Both the position numbers and the translations under genes were made by a program. Below the pieces are notes generated by a model. That model did not search any database. It worked only from the letters and a program-made list of their open reading frames with translations, and was not told the origin of the DNA. From positions 4,960,001 through 5,024,000 of the forward strand of contig CP136490.1 of the NCBI GenBank assembly GCA_032768795.1: a stretch of 64,000 nucleotides of DNA, written 5' to 3'. This DNA is from Tremella fuciformis. Lineage: Eukaryota > Basidiomycota > Tremellomycetes > Tremellales > Tremellaceae. Within the stretch, counting starts at the first letter, position 1; every line of letters starts with the position of its first letter. This document shows, in pieces, positions 46,675-61,196 of this stretch.

Positions 46675-48945
46675 ATGTTGGAAGACAGCCCCGAGCCCCT
46701 CTCGCCCGACCGCACACTCCACAACACTCCCATTCACACGCCGTTCACCCTTCATACTGCCGCCTCGTCACGCACGCAACTGAACGACTCGCCCTTCGAG
46801 CTTCCCAAGAAGCTGAGTCTTCAAGATGATGTCCACCAACGACATGCTCTTCCCGCCCTCATCCCCGAGAACCCGCTCGAAAAAATCGCCAGCATAGTTC
46901 CCGTCGCACCTGTGCCCCCGGCTGGTGTACCAACGACCACAGGGCAAGACTTCGAGGAGCCTGAGGGTCAAGAGTATGTGACGGGGGCGAAAATATGGCT
47001 TCTCCTGGTCCTCTTCTGCACGTCGGTCGTGAGTCGGAAGCTATCACCACCCTTAGAGAATCTACTGACCCGTGCAGTATATGGACATCACATGTCGATC
47101 AGGCGCAGTCCTCTTCGTGTCCATCATCGCCGACGAACTTCAGATCAAAGGCGTCGACCAGGCATGGATTTTGGTGAGTTGTGCGCGGGATCCAAGCGTC
47201 ATAGTCGCTGATGCGCACAGACCGCCTTCGCGATCCCGTTCGCCGTGCTTCTTCCATTCTTCGGTCGTCTGGCAGATCTGTTCTCGCCAAAGACGACATT
47301 CATGGCCGGCTCGCTGGGTATGGGTATCACAAATCTGATCTGCTCTTGCGTTTCGGACAAGTATGCCTTCTGGATCCTCCGAGGTGTCAGTGGCGTGTTC
47401 GCCAGTGCGACTGTAAGCGGCCTTCATTGAGAACCGAGTGGAAATTGAAACTTCACAGGTGCCTGCCGCTATGCGTCTGATCATGGTGGTTTTGCCACCG
47501 AAACAGAGGGGTACCGCCATCGGCGTATATTCCCTCTTCGGCTCAGTTGCCAATGCCACTGGTCTGGTACTGGCTGGTGTGTTTGCCGTGAGTCACATGT
47601 CACGACGTCAAGTGCCTGGCTCAAATTGTAGATCATCAACACTACCGGTCAGAACTCCCAATGGCGGTGGTTCTTCCGGTGCGTTGCATCCGGATCATCC
47701 TCTGACGAACAAATCTAACGCCGAACAGGTTCGTTGGCCTCATCTCGTTCCCGCAAATGGCCATGTCTTTCTACTTCATTCCCAAGGTGAAGGGGACGCA
47801 AGCCGGTCTCACACTCCGTGAAAAATGGAGACGATTCGACTTGCCAGGCTGCGGTCTGCTCCTCGGTGCCATTCTTCTCTTCATGATTGGCCTGACCATG
47901 GGCGGTCGATTCGGCTGGACGAGCCCCGCCTTCCTCGTCCCCTTCATCCTCTCGGTTCCCATCGGCGCTGTCTTCCCCTGGTGGGAGAAACGTCTCCCTA
48001 GCACGCATGTACTCGTTCCGCCGTCCACCTGGAAGATCCCCAATGTGGCTCTCTTGCTCGTGGTCGCCTTCGGCATCTTGCCGATGTGGCCCGTAAGTCG
48101 GATCTCTCGCCCGTGAGCGCCAGCTGACCGGGAAACAGGCGCAAGCTGTCCCTTTGACCCAGCGATGGGAGAAGACCGAGTCCGCCGTGCTTGTCGCTGT
48201 GCGGCTGGTCCCACAAGGAGTCTTTTCCGCCGCCCCGATGTTCTTCCTCCCGTGAGTCTTCCTTGTAGTCGCCGCAGTCGCTGACAAGTCCAGCCGCATC
48301 CCTCAGCGCTACAAGGAGTCTCGTTACTTCCTACCCGTGTGCTTCATTGTAGCCGGCACCATGATGATTCCTCCGATCTATTCTCACGGCGAGATCTACC
48401 ACGGCGCTTACTGGAAGTATTACTTTCCAGCGTTCTCAGTTGGTCAGTCCCATTATCTATAACCTGAAGTCTGTGATAGCTCCTGACACCCAGGCTCTCT
48501 TTTCTTGGGTTGCGCTTTCGGCGGTGTCAAGTGAGCTGCCGTTCACCCCCCTCGAGCCGTAGCTCACCGATCAGCGTCGCTTTCATGGCCGCGGTCCCAC
48601 CCCAGATGACGGGCGTAGCGGGCGCCCTCGTCCAGGTGTTCATCCAGGTCAACATCCACTAGGAATCTAAGAGGAGGGAGCTGACATATCCAGCTTGGTA
48701 GTTCGTTCACAATGACGGCGCAGGAGGCGGTCGCCACCCGATATCCGGGAGGTTACGACAACTTCAAGAACATCCAGCTGTCGTGGTGGCTCATCGCGGG
48801 ATGGTACCTCCTCAATACGATCCTGGTGCTCGTCGGCTACCGCAGCAAGCCCAAGAGCGTCACGCATCACGAGGAGCAAGCCCCTCAGCTTGGTGGCGAA
48901 GACGAGGCCGAAGCGAGCGAGTCGAGAGAGAAGAAGACCCACTAA
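46675..48945 (+). CDS. MFS transporter, drug:H+ antiporter-2 type
   Basis: Eleven exons (46675-47028, 47078-47173, 47221-47412, 47459-47587, 47632-47678, 47729-48092, 48139-48251, 48294-48442, 48494-48530, 48575-48647, 48694-48945), 601 aa. A disordered N-terminus of about 100 residues precedes the helices. Family marks: FGRLADLFSPKTTFMAGSLG (motif A), the LRGVSGVFASATVPAAMRLI helix, GTAIGVYSLFGSVANATGLVLAG (motif C), and a C-terminal helix WWLIAGWYLLNTILVLVGY. Twelve to fourteen helices are expected. It probably exports small hydrophobic compounds (inference). It lies 274 nt before the Baeyer-Villiger monooxygenase on the same strand. Confidence 0.9.
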
Positions 48946-49219
48946 TCATCGCGCGGGTCGCGACACGCTTCCAACTGCACACAGAAGCATATTTACCTCT
49001 GCTCATCGTACTATAAACCTACTGTTGCATGCATAATTAGTCGACCTCTGCCCGACACCGAGCCGATTGCGATCGATGTTGACCGACCAGGAACCCTGAT
49101 TGGGGCGCGAAGACACACAGATCGCCCAAATTGCAGGTGGGGAGAGGGGCATGTATGCTACAACGACGTGGAACTTGTCCGCCCTCGTCGTCTTTGTTGA
49201 CAGTCACAACGACAACAAG

Positions 49220-50949
49220 ATGGCTCAGCCGGACTACGATGTCGTCCTGGTTGGGGCGGGGATCGCATCCATCTGCACATTACACCGGTGAGTCATGTAT
49301 AACGACTACTCCAAGCATCCCCATCCCAGGTCTTCTGGATTCGCCACTGATCACAGACTGCGCAAGCTCGGATTGCGATGTCACGTCTTCGAAAAGGCGC
49401 CGCGGTCCGGAGGGACGTGGTACTGGAACTGCTACCCTGGCGCACGGGTCGACACCGACGAACCTTGGTTCCAGATCCTCGACCCGGACCTCTGGCTGAG
49501 CTTCGACTTCAAGGAACGCTACCCCGACCAAGCCGAGCTGCTGCGCTACTTTGACCATGTCGATGCCACTATCGACTTCTCGCGCGATACAGAGTACAAC
49601 AATAAGGTGGATGGGGCACGGTGGGACGACGAGCGCACGCTGTGGGTCGTCGAGTGCGCCGGAGGGCGCGAGGTGACGGCGCGCTGGTTTGTCCCTGCTG
49701 TCGGGATGCTGTCGAAGCCTTACATCCCGGAGATCAAGGGGATGAAGACGTTCAAAGGCGAGATACACCACAGTGCTGTGAGTGCATACACCATGCGAAG
49801 CCCTGAAGCTGACGGAAGGAATGGCCGCAGGCGGGCGTCGAGATGTGCGGGAAGCGTATCGCCGTGATTGGGACTGGCGCCTCTGGCGTGCAGCTCGTTC
49901 AGACCAATGGGCCAGAAGCGGCGCATCTCACGGTCTACCAACGTACGCCCAACTTATGTCTGCCGATGCTCCAGAGGCCTGTGGACGCCGCCGAGACCGC
50001 TCAGCAGAGGGCAGACGGGACGTACGAGCGAGAGCTCGTCAAGGCTATGGATTCCTTTGGCGGCTTTTACTTCGACTTCCAAGACCGCCTCTCCACCACC
50101 GTTACACCCGAGCAGCGCCAAGAGCTGTACGAGCGCCTGTTCCAGGAAGGAGGCTTCCACCTCTGGCTCAACGTGTATCCGGATCAGTACAAGGACGAAG
50201 TGGCCAATCGCGAGCTGTACGATTTCTGGCGCGACAAAGTCCTCAAGCGCATTCCCGACCCTGCCAAGGCCGACATACTGGCACCTGCCTTCCCGCCCCA
50301 TCCCTGGGGCACCAAGCGGCCCGCACTCGAACAGACGTATTACGAGGTATGCAGCCTCCCCCATGTCGACGTGGTCGACATTGCCGCCGACCCCATTACC
50401 GAGATCACGCCGACCGGGATCCGCCTCGCCTCGGGCGACGAGCGCCACTTCGACGTGATCGCACTTGCCACCGGCTTCGACGCTATTTCCGGCTCGCTGG
50501 CGACTATGAATATCCGGAACCACAAGGGCGAGACAATCAAGGACCATTGGGCGGACGGGCTGCGCACGTCGCACGGGATAGCCATGCACGGCTTCCCGAA
50601 CATGTTCTTCGTATACGGTCCCCAGGCCACCACGGCATTCAGCAACGGGCCGAGTGCGATGCACGTCCAGGCCATGTGGCTCGAAAAGGCTTTCGGCGAG
50701 TTCGCGAGGCGCAAGGTGACGCGTATTGAGCCGACCGCGCAGAGCGAGGTGGCGTGGACGCACAAGTGCCATGAGGCGTGGTATGGGTCGTTGTTCTGCC
50801 GGGCCAAGAGCTGGTATCAGGGATCGAATGTACCTGGCAAGAGGATCGAGCCGCTGAACTTCACTGGCGGCTTGCCAGCGTATGTAAAGGCGCTGGACCA
50901 GACGTTGGAAGGGGACTGGGCAGACTGGATCGTCACGACGGAAGAGTAG
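49220..50949 (+). CDS. Baeyer-Villiger FAD monooxygenase
   Basis: Exons 49220-49287, 49357-49777 and 49819-50949, 539 aa. It inserts oxygen next to a ketone, making an ester or lactone, with FAD and NADPH (family knowledge). Two Rossmann motifs are present: VVLVGAGIASI for FAD, with Ser instead of the last Gly, and IAVIGTGASG for NADPH. GGTWYWNCYPGARVDTDE is the usual block. The family fingerprint FKGEIHHSAEWP is complete only if intron 2 ends at GGAAG (49818), not at the stronger-looking CAG 12 nt downstream, which would delete the Trp-Pro. The C-terminal part ends TLEGDWADW. The start ATG gives the dinucleotide-binding fold within 12 residues. Confidence 0.93.
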
Positions 50950-51115
50950 GTATAGTCTGGGCAGGTGATAGATGTACAGAGGATACATGGTAGGTTGCGA
51001 CCAAGAGGCCAGCAGGAAAACCCACAGTAACAGCCTGGCCCGGTCACAGGGCTGTGGAACCTGGTATCAAGCTACTGAATGCATGATTGATGGTCTCCTA
51101 TAGTCTGAAGGGGCA

Positions 51116-53069
51116 TCAGGCCTTGCGCGGCAGCCTGCAGATGATCGTCCACAAGATCAGGTCCGCTCCCAGCAGCGCGACCAGAATCGGCTGCAACGTC
51201 CAGATACCATATCGATCAGAGACGAGACCGATGATACTTCTACATTAGCGCCACCCCATCCCAAAGAGGGGCAAACTCACAATGGCATAAAGGCCGGTCC
51301 GCCACTTGCAACCGACAAATTGAGACCCATGACTCCCGCTTGGAGCTCCGGCTCAATGGCCTTGGTCACTATCATCAAGGAGCATGGATAGATTGGGCCC
51401 AGGAAGAAGCCAACGAGGGCGAAGCACACAGCGTTGCCAGGCAGAGAGTGGGTGAACCAGATCACAAGCTCGAGAGCGAGGGCCGAGCCGGCGCTGGCAG
51501 ATGAGATTTGGCACGTACAATCTGAAAGTCTTACTCACTAAAGATACACAGAGAGCCTGTCTCCGACCTTGGCTGTGAGCGGGATGCAGACGAACCGGCT
51601 TAGGGTCAGGCCTGACTCTGGTCAGCCTCGCAGGGAGTCTGATAGGATATACACACCAGCCCAATAGCCAACAGAAACATATCCGGAGTTATCGCTGCCG
51701 CCTCTTTCCTTAATGAGGAACGTCGTCTGTAACTCAGCAAGCGTGTCTCTCTCGCCACTCCGACTCACCGCCCAGGCCGAAACCGACATCTCGATACCAC
51801 ACTGAACATTAGGTCCCAATTTCATTTTTACGGAGACGCCTTACGTAGAAGAGATTGAACAAGATGATTGGGTAGAAACCCGGCGTCTTGAAGATTCTTA
51901 GCATCTTTGCTCCGCTCGAAGCAGGATGGGATGTGTCAATTTGCGGCACCGGCACAGCTGTACTTGCGGCCTCGACGTCTACCTGCTCGACTTGCAGATT
52001 GGGATGAGGGACCGTAGGGGCCGAAGGACGAGCAGTTTTCTCCCCTGTGGCAGCCTCCTGCACCGCGGGAGAAGAGGGCTCGGAGGCCTTTTGCCGTTTC
52101 CCGAGGATCTGGTCGTCGCTTCGGAGGTCAAAGACGACACCGAGCATCAGGACCGTTATGAGGCCCACACCAAGTGGGATCAAAAAGTACAGATAAGTAC
52201 GAGGGACGTGCTCGACGAAAGCAGTCGAGAGGAAGGGCGAGAGGACCGCGCCGAGCGGGAAGAACGCCTGCACGATGGAGATGTAGGTCATCGCTGAGGG
52301 CAGACGGGAGACCAGGGAGTTGCATTGCGCTTCCTGTGAGAGTAAGAGGCGGCGACTGCGTTCGCGGCGCGGAGGCTTACCTGCCAGCCGAAGCCCATGC
52401 CATTCAGCACCCAAGCGAATAGGAAGAGACCGAATGGTCCCCCGAAACACATGAGCGCGAAGCTGACCATCTGGCAGAAAGCCCCAAGCGGAGCAAGCTG
52501 CTCTCAGTCTCCATGGCAATAAGGAGATCGAACCTACAATGCCGACACCTATCCTATCGGCCAGGTACATGTTGAGGAAGGAGGCGATGAGACAGCCGGC
52601 GAATTGGGTGATGTACATTGTAGAGACTGAAGTCGGTCTTGGAAGCCCCAGCTCGAACGACTGTACTTACTGACGAGGTAATTCACCTGTTCGTCAGCTC
52701 TAATCATCCAGGCAAGAGGACACGCACATGGTAGTAGCCTTGCAGGTACGGTGTCAAGGTGCCGACCGCGCCTGAAATTCAGTTTGGCGGTCTTGATGCG
52801 CTTGCCAACGTACCGATGTTCCAACCCATGAGCAGCATTGACAGCATGATAGCTCCGCTGAACAGGTGTGAGCCGCTATTCGCTACTGGGAGATCCCCTT
52901 ACATGATCAACCGCAAGCGGGTCTGACTGGGCAAGGGCAAGTCCTTGTCCAACCGCTTGAGCCAGTGTCGCGACTTCCGAGGTGGGTCAGCAACCGCATC
53001 TTTCGCCGCCTCTTCAATGCCCGCAGGCGTCGGCGGGGCGGCCTTGGTCTCGGTGACCACTTCGCTCAT
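51116..53069 (-). CDS. MFS transporter, fucose-permease/BSC6-like
   Basis: About 12 exons between 53069 and 51116; exon ends are approximate. The spliced protein begins MSEVVTETKAAPPTPAG and has helices including GAIMLSMLLMGWNIGAVGTL, YITQFAGCLIASFLNMYLAD, LMCFGGPFGLFLFAWVLNG, GAVLSPFLSTAFVEHVPR and a central charged loop of about 90 residues. Late blocks are FYCGIEMSVSAWATTFLI and FLGPIYPCSLMIVTKAI. These match the FHS-type family that holds fucose permease and yeast BSC6-like proteins; the substrate is unknown. It is divergent from the 2OG oxygenase gene and convergent with the monooxygenase. Confidence 0.85.
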
Positions 53070-53704
53070 GCCCACAAGCTGACAGAGAAGAGACAGTGAC
53101 GCTCAGATGACGATCCACCACCTTCATCGCTGCATCGAGCCGGGTGACATGCCGGATGGCGCAAGAAAGATGATTAACAGCCGTTTAACCGCCAGAACTC
53201 GGCCGAGCGTCTCGATCTCTCTCAGATAGCTCTGTCTTCGTCAGAACAGACTTTGTAACTTGAGAAGAGGATGGCTGCGGAGCGTACATGTTGACGTTGA
53301 TTGGCTACATAAAGCCGAATCGTCGGCCAACTTGGTCAGCAAAACGTTGACGCAACTTGCTAAGGGCTCAGCGAATCTAGCAAGACACCGGACTCCTGTG
53401 GCCTGATGGGTTCCGGCGCAGTCAGTCAGAAGTGAGATCGTTCGACAAGTCGTCGAAGTGACACTTGTTACTCCTCTTCGTGCTGCCGCTTCATAGTTAC
53501 ATGTCCGTGTTCAATGTGATTGCTTGGCTGCTGATGTCTTGGCATTCATTGCAATTGGGATCACCTGATTCGGTGCCTGGCGCTGATCCCGGCTGGATCG
53601 GGATTGTTATCTCCTCTTATTAGATGATCTTCACGCAAGTGAGAGCATCTTCAATCGTTCTCAACACTTGTCACCAGTCTCAGAGGGTCGTGTCGCCAGC
53701 CAAC
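53070..53704. promoter_or_regulatory. Divergent promoter between FHS transporter and 2OG oxygenase
   Basis: A 635-nt region with no gene. It contains the inverted repeat ATCCCG-N7-CGGGAT at 53586-53604, about 100 nt before the 2OG oxygenase start. Its CCG/CGG half-sites are of the kind read by Zn2Cys6 regulators (family knowledge). Whether it is used is unknown. Confidence 0.45.
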
Positions 53705-55156
53705 ATGTCCACCTTGATCGCTGAAGCTGCCGAGATGGCGCATAGCGACTTCACGGCGCTGCCGATCATGTGGGCGGTTTCGTGTCGGGAAGAGCTGAAG
53801 CTGACTAGCCGCAGTGACATGACGGACGCCCGCTCGCCAGACTTGGAGAAGCGCAAAGCGGTGGCTGCCAACATCCGCAAGGCCTGTCTCAAAGAAGGCT
53901 TCTTCTACGGTACATCAGAGGACACTATCGAACCCAACGCTGACTGTCAGTCAAAAACCACGTCGTCCCGCCTGCCGTCGTTGCCAAGACTTTCGAGGTC
54001 TCGAAGGATTTCTTCGAGCAGCCGGAAGATGTCAAGGCCGCTGTGCGTTACTTGAACCCGCATTACCTGATGAAGCTGAGTGCAGGTGGACATCGGTCGC
54101 TCGGACAACTTCAGAGGCTACATGGCCATCTTGACGGAGAACAACAACCCCGACAACAAGGGTGAGATGCACGAGGCGTTCAACCTTGGCCTTGATCCGA
54201 CTCTGGCTCCCGAGGCTTTCGCAGAGCAGGAAGCACTCAAGGCTCAGGGGATCTCGGATGGCCTGGAGCACAGCGAGAACCTCTGGCCTGCACCAGAGAC
54301 CTATCCAGCAGCAGGGCAATTCGTGAGCTAGCGCTTCCTTGTAACTCGCTATGTAGCTCACCTTCGCACAGAAACAGGCGGTTCTTGACTACTAGTCAGC
54401 TGAGCATAACTTTAGAGTGACCGATGCTGACTTGCAGCTCTGCTGTTCTCGCCCTTGGGCAATCGCTCTTCCCGCTGTTCGCCTTGGCACTGGACATGCC
54501 GGAAAACTATTTCGACGATAAGGTGCGACAGTGCACATTGAGAGCCATCGTGGCTGACTTCAGATTCGTCACCCCGCGGCCATCATGAGACTGCTGCACT
54601 ACCCCGCGCAGGGCGACAAGGTGGTCGACGAGAAGACACCTGGCATTGGAGTACGGCAAGGCTTGCCTTCTCAGCCAAGCTTACCTTTAGGCACACACCG
54701 ATTTCGAATGCTTCACCATTCTGTGTCAGGGAGATGTGCCGGGACTACAAGTCCAGAACAAGAAAGGCGACTGTGAGTCTGGAACGGAGCTGTCGCTGAT
54801 CTTGCTGAATATCAGGGATCGAGGCAACTTGCATCCCAGACACCTTTGTCATCAACATCGGTGACGAGTTTGCCCGGTGGACCAGTAAGTATCCCTCTCT
54901 CACGCGAACAGCTGGGTCATGAGCTAAGACGACAGACGACATCTTTGTGTCCACCAGACACCGGGCTCTCACAGCCACCACTCGACCGCGATACTCGATT
55001 CCCTTCTTCTTCGGCTGCGACCACGACGTCATCCTCACCCCACCGCCAACATGTGTGGCCGAGGACCGGCCGTGGCGCTACGAGCCCATCAAGGCCGGAG
55101 CATACGTCAAATCGCGTCTGGACGAGGTGTACACCGTGGTCAAGGCGGCCGCCTAA
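53705..55156 (+). CDS. Isopenicillin-N-synthase-like Fe(II)/2OG oxygenase
   Basis: Ten exons (53705-53769, 53815-53909, 53951-54042, 54086-54322, 54378-54394, 54438-54522, 54564-54650, 54691-54772, 54816-54884, 54936-55156), 349 aa. The start was set at 53705 because intron 1 then rebuilds the family opening FTALPIIDMTDARSPDLEKR. The iron ligands are in GAHTDFECFT (HxD) and STRHRALTAT (distal His), and RYSIPFFFG supplies the 2OG-binding Arg and Ser. The GLQVQNKKGDWIE block is typical. Related enzymes oxidise many small molecules; the substrate cannot be told. The nearby monooxygenase and transporters suggest a shared pathway (inference). Confidence 0.92.
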
Positions 55157-55186
55157 TCTATCAATATCAAAAGTCATGGTCAATGC

Positions 55187-58098
55187 CTATGCATCTGGGA
55201 TATCTAGCGTGCTCGAGGGCCGTCTCTTTCGCTCGGGCAAGGGCTCTTTGGGTATCTCGGGCTCGATGAGGCTGAGCACCTTTTCTTTTATACGTCTCGA
55301 CCGACTGGACCGCTCGCTCCCCTCTCTGCTTCCCCCGTCGGGTCTCTCCCGCTCTCGTCTTCTCTCTCTAGGGTCGCGCTCACTGCGCTTCGCCATCTCT
55401 CGCTCTTTGGACCTGCTCGCGGTTCTGCTAGACCCAGAAGAGTGCGAGGAAGTCTCCCCCTTGGCCTTGCTCGCCTTCCTCGGGTCGTCCCCGTCTGTGT
55501 CCCTGCGTCGCCTCTCCTCCTTCCGCTCCCGACTCGGGGACCGGTCCGCCTGCGTTCTCGTCGGCTCGAGTAGCTCCAAGGTGCTTTCCCTCGGGGGAGG
55601 GTTGAAGCTGCCCAGCGTAAAAGGCAGGCTGGGCCAGGTCATCCCCAAACCAGGTATCCGGATGCCCGTCTGGATCTTGGCGCTCTCAGGCTCGATGTCA
55701 GATACCGAGCCCTCCGAGACTTCAGACAGAGGGGACAGCTCGAAGCGCACGTTGCTTGCTTGCTGAGCGCGAGAGCGCTTGGAGGGCGCCGAGGCGGTGG
55801 CCGAGGGGTTACCCGATGACAGCTCTCCTCGCTTCGGACGAGATCGCTCTTTCTCTCCGGGCGCGTCGTCTAGGCTGGCCTTGTCGTATGCTAGGGTATC
55901 GTCCTCGTCGGGGACCTCGAGCACCGGCGCGAGCGGCTTGGCTGGTTGCCGCGTCGGAGTGAAGGTCGGCAGAGGTGCCCCTGTCGGGGCGGCAGATGAA
56001 ATCATACTCTGCCGCTGCGGCGGACGTCGAAGTACAGGTGCCGCACTACTGGGTGCTGCGTCTGTCCCACTGGCTCCCTCCGCTCCAGGGCCCTCGGTGA
56101 GGATGGCGCTAGGCGGTCGCCGGGCGTTCTGCTGACTCTCGCTCGCCTGTCTCACTTCGACTCTCGCGGTTTTCGTGGTCACTTGGCCGGGCGTAGGGAG
56201 AGACGGCGGTCCCTCGGATCCCGCTCGAGCAGGAGGTAGGGGAAAGTGAGGGCCCAGTTCTTTCGCTGCGGCAACGAGAGACTTGTGCCCTTCTTCCTGT
56301 TGCGCTTGACGGTGGCGTGCACCGGCGAGCGATACTTCTCGGCTGACGCCCCCGGCTCCTGTGCTGAGTCCGGCTTGCATATCCTTTGCGGTGGAAGGCA
56401 AGGTGGACGACTCCGGAGCAGCCGCTGGCTCGCCCGCATTTGAGCGCGAGAGCGTCAGCGGTCTAGGAGGCGTGATGGCGCGCTTGCGTTCTCGCGGCCT
56501 GACCTGATCGCCAGTCTGCGCGCGACGCGGAGCTGCAGTGGGTATGTGGGCCTGCGACCTTTGGCGCACCGTCGTCCGCCCATCTTCGCTGACGAAAACT
56601 TCACGCCCGTCCATACTCCTCTCCAGTGTCCCAGCGGGGATCTGCCGTCCGCCCGAGACCGCATCGCGGCCTGAGAAAGTAGGATAGCCCCCTTGTCGCA
56701 CATCCGTATGGGGTTCCGCGGGTCGTTCTTCCCTTTCCCGTCGTCGCTCAGCGTGCCGTTCTTCTCGCTCTCGCGCTCTATATCGAGGGGCACCCTCACG
56801 CCTGCTCTTACTACTACTGCGAGCGTCGTTGGACCGTTCTGATTTATCCCGTCGCCGGGGTTGGTCCGTGCTACTGCCGTCTGGCTGGTCGGGGTTTTCG
56901 TAGGGTACAAGCCCTTCCTCGATATCGCCTTTCTCGTCCTCCTCTTCGGGATCTTGAGGTCGTTGGAATAGCTGCTGGTAGCAATTCGGCAAGGGGCGCC
57001 AGAAGAAGAACCGATGAGACAGGTTGAACCACAGGGCCGGCGGAGGACGCGGTGGCATTCGCCTAGAGAGCACCCGAAGTATACCGCCCTGATATTCAGC
57101 GCGCTACTTCACCCTCGTCTATCATGCGCACAAGTATGATGTTCAGTGCTCCAACGACGAGCAAAGCCCATGATGGGATCCGATACGACGCCTTCTCGCT
57201 GCAAGGTAAGCACTGCCGCTCTCCCAACTCCTCGAATTCGCCCTCACTATATCCTCAAGGTCTCAATTGCCAGTCTGAGCGTCAGACCCTGTCGCTGCGC
57301 ATGCACGAATCACCCACATGAGCTGAGCAGCCCCTAGACACATCGGGGTAGACTGAGGGCCCAACCACGGCGCGAGGCGATAGAGGATATCTTCCGGCCA
57401 ACCCAGCTGAGCAGAGACCAGTCCGAGCAATATGACAGCTACACGAGGTCAGCTGGCGCGGGTCCTCGGTCTGACGCCGACTCGCCAATGATCAGTCGAG
57501 AGAGGATCGCAAAGCCCACGCCACCAGGCTGGTCGGGAATCCCGCTTCCCTCGACCCAGCCTGTGGTCTCGTCCACCGAGTTATCTCCCCTTCGGTGCAG
57601 TGTCCTCTTCCGGGGTGCTCCTCCGCCCACGACTACCGGTATGTCATCCGCAGTGGTTGTTGCTCCTCCGCCACCTACGACCGCAGTGGTGATCATCGTC
57701 GAAGTCGTCGTCGCGGGGGTACTGCTGTCGAGTATGACAGCCGTCAAGGACGTTCCCGTTCTTGTCGCGGTAGTCGCAGTCGACGTGTCTGTCTCCGTCT
57801 CCGTCGGCATAGCCGTCGAAGTGGTGGGCGTATCTTGTGTAGAAGTGAATGCTGTCGTCACGGCAGGACCCGTACTAGTCGACTGCGCGTCCGTCGCTGA
57901 TGCTAATGAGACCGAGGCGGAGGACGAGCCGTTCTTGTCCATGGCGTTCAAATCGCTAGCTGTGAGAGAACGCCTCGATATTTGGAGGACTCACGCGGCC
58001 AGCGCCAGAAATTGCGCGACGAATGCCCAGATGAGAAAGACGATCGCGGTCAAGCGGAAGAGGTTGTAGCCCGCCCATGCGAGTGATGGCCGGGCCAT
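55187..58098 (-). CDS. DUF7598-type four-TM protein with about 630-residue disordered tail
   Basis: Six exons (58098-57995, 57955-57486, 57438-57318, 57274-57248, 57198-57132, 57088-55187), 896 aa. Helix 1 (AGYNLFRLTAIVFLIWAFVA) is followed by a Ser/Thr/Gly loop of about 120 residues. Then come IPDQPGGVGFAILSRLIIAVILLG with a GWPEDILYRLAPWLGP block, LGAAQLILAIETL, and SWALLVVGALNIIL. This order fits the fungal DUF7598 family. A GTGCGC...CAG intron of 43 nt bridges what otherwise looks like two genes only 37 nt apart. The tail is rich in Arg, Ser, Glu and Pro with RS/RE repeats. Intron 2 begins with GC (GCGAGT). The function is unknown. Confidence 0.7.
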
Positions 58099-58451
58099 AT
58101 CTTAGGTCACATGAATCGGAATGAGTGTTATTGGATCGTCGTGGCCCAGCCGGCCGGCAAGCGTCGTTGAGAGCAACCTGATAGTGAGCATGAACAGGGC
58201 CTGGCCTCAGTGCGCGCGAGTCCAGACCGATGACTGCCAGGGGTCGGTTGGTCCTTTGTGACAGACGAACATTGGTAGAGAGAAAGGATGATCGCGACCA
58301 CTCGTCACAACTGCGTTGGTCCTGCGGTGCAAGGATGCATGGGTGGCAGATGTATGAGGTGTGTGATGCGTGCTCTACTCGTCCGCGACGATATCCTCCC
58401 TCTTTGGCCTGACAGGTCAGCGATGTTAAATAAGCCGTACAGTCGCTGCGC

Positions 58452-60894
<2,443 letters not shown>

Positions 60895-61196
60895 GCTGAG
60901 AAGCTACGTGAAAGAGCGACGAGGGTTTGGTAGAGACAGTCCAAGTTCAACGCATGCTTGATTGTTTGTGAGGGATGAGGAATGAAAGCAAAGAGGAGGA
61001 AGAGACAAAGTTGTGTCATGCCGTTTGCGGCGGCAACGAGTTTCTCGTGGGGGTTAGCCGAAGTCCGAGCCGCATGGCCGAACAGACGCGAACGCTTCCA
61101 TCCTTCTCGTCCACAAGCAGAACTCAAGGCCAAAGCCCAATAACTCTCATACGGCCAAGGGGCAGCGCACGAAGCAGGACCACTGCATGGCGCGAG
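60895..61196. other. Short divergent promoter, LETM1 and Dap1 genes
   Basis: About 300 nt with no gene; both flanking genes are probably transcribed outward from here. Confidence 0.5.

Noticed and set aside
57058..57096. Two separate genes with a 37-nt gap
   Set aside because: A consensus 43-nt intron joins them in frame and extends the last helix; a promoter in 37 nt is unlikely.
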